Source of the DNA: Symsagittifera roscoffensis
Taxonomy: Eukaryota > Xenacoelomorpha > Acoela > Convolutidae
Length of the DNA: 64,000 nucleotides
Assembly (NCBI RefSeq): GCF_963678635.1
Contig: NC_087062.1
Span: 47,171,283-47,235,282 of the forward strand
Direction of reading: 5' to 3'
Shown here in pieces: positions 63,376-64,000 of this stretch. The notes beneath the pieces were generated by a model, which saw nothing but the letters and a program-made list of their open reading frames with translations, searched no databases and was not told the origin of the DNA. The stretch's first letter is position 1, and each line of letters starts with the position of its first letter. Position numbers and translations under genes: made by a program.

Positions 63376-64000
63376 TGCTTGAACTAAGTTTCGACCGTGC
63401 ACGGGGTATGCTTCGACCGTACTCGAGGTAAGTTTTCGCCCTTGCTCGAGGTATGTTTCAACCGTGCTTGAGGTATGCTTCGACGCTGCACGAGGTCTTT
63501 TTCGACCGTGCTCGAGCTATGTTTTGACCGTGCTCGAGGTATGTTTCAACTGTGTTTGAACTAAATTTTCGCCCTTGCTCGAGGTATGTTTCAACCGTGC
63601 TTGAGGTATGCTTCGACCGTATTCGAGGTATTTTTCGACGGTGCTCGAGCACTGTTTCGACCGTGCTCGATGTACATTTCAACCGTGCTTGAACTAAATT
63701 TCGACCGTGCTTGAACTAAGTTTCGACCGTGCTCGAGGTATGTTTCGACCGTGCTCGAGATATGTGTCGACCGTGCGCGAGGTATGTTTCGACCGTGCGA
63801 GAGTTATGTTTCGACCGTGCTAGAAGTATGTTACAACGCTGCTTGAGGTTTGTTTCGACCATCCATGAGGTATGTTTCGACCGTGCACGAGTTATGCTTC
63901 GACGGTGCTCGAGGTTTGTTTCGACCGTGCTCGAAGTGGGTTGCGACCATGCTCGATATGTGTTTCAACCGTGCTTGAGGTTTTTCGGCCGTCGCTCGAG
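63376..64000. repeat. Large minisatellite HOR, block D (cut by window edge)
   Basis: Restarts the block A/B/C string at 63,376 and follows block C (58,133 onward) to the end of the window with very few differences, including GTACATTT for GTATATTT near 63,673. The HOR therefore continues beyond the window. Confidence 0.86.

Larger units (their letters stand above)
49735..64000. repeat. 22-bp minisatellite array (about 650 copies)
   Basis: The monomer reads TATGTTTCGACCGTG then CTCGAGG (22 bp) and repeats head to tail to the window edge with occasional 1-3 bp indels. Common variants are TTCAACC, TTTGACC, CTTGAGG, GCACGAGG and CGTCGCTCGAGG. A 22-bp unit read three times gives a 22-residue cycle in each frame. 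No frame on either strand contains a stop in the consensus, so long apparent ORFs (up to about 261 codons at 61,113-61,898) arise in all six frames at once and are not genes. The peptide cycles, such as MFRPCSRYVSTVLEVCFDRA on the plus strand, match no family I know. Confidence 0.96.

Noticed and set aside
49714-63402. Long ORFs up to 261 codons in the 22-bp array, on both strands
   Set aside because: Open in all six frames because the 22-bp consensus lacks stops. No start context, no domain, and overlapping frames are equally long.
1-64000. CRISPR array
   Set aside because: The repeats have no regular unique spacers and no cas genes, and the context is eukaryotic satellite DNA.
1-64000. CENP-B-box-like motif in the satellites
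   Set aside because: The TTCG words of the 22-bp unit lack the required A and CGGG at the right spacing on either strand, and the 363-bp monomer has no matching word.
49735-64000. Telomeric or rDNA spacer array
   Set aside because: The unit is not a TTAGGG, TTTAGGG or TTAGG type, and no rRNA sequence is present in the window.

Overview
The window is almost entirely tandemly repeated, AT-rich eukaryotic DNA. I could not support any intact protein-coding gene, rRNA, tRNA or CRISPR array. The layout (three satellite or minisatellite arrays packed together, higher-order repeats, diverged monomers at an array edge, CpG-type decay) fits pericentromeric, subtelomeric or other heterochromatic nuclear DNA. 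The sequence alone does not let me name the organism.

Region 1 (1-45,563): one head-to-tail satellite array of about 125 monomers of roughly 363 bp. It enters from the left edge of the window. The part from 1 to about 31 kb is highly homogenised and built of nested higher-order repeats (HORs): dimers of 718-726 bp, a trimer of 1,089 bp, a pentamer of 1,807 bp, and a 25-monomer block of 9,063 bp that is itself duplicated (13,240-22,302 and 22,303-about 30,715). From about 32 kb, and more strongly from 39 kb, the monomers diverge. Four copies of a clearly different monomer (type B) appear, and the array stops inside the fourth.

Region 2 (45,564-47,499): a 1.9-kb junction island. In order it holds a 217-bp near-loopless palindrome, a single-copy exon-like stretch with two overlapping short ORFs, a 32-bp minisatellite followed by its own inverted copy, three copies of a GCGGTTT-rich repeat with internal inverted repeats, and plain AT-rich sequence.

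Region 3 (47,500-49,645): about 2.5 head-to-tail copies of an 866-bp unit. Each full copy carries a degenerate cluster of TTTCGACCGTG-like words.

Region 4 (49,735-64,000, running off the right edge): about 650 copies of a 22-bp minisatellite (core TTTCGACCGTGCTCGAGG). It resembles the words in the 866-bp unit, so it probably expanded from one of them. Its consensus has no stop codon in any of the six frames, which accounts for the many apparent overlapping ORFs. It also has its own HORs (268, 310, 442, 940, 1,829 and 2,096 bp offsets).

Nothing here works together as a gene system. The structure of interest is the multi-scale amplification history, the palindromic boundary, and the apparent birth of a minisatellite from a longer repeat. 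Short ORFs inside the repeats are treated as by-products of the repeat sequence.
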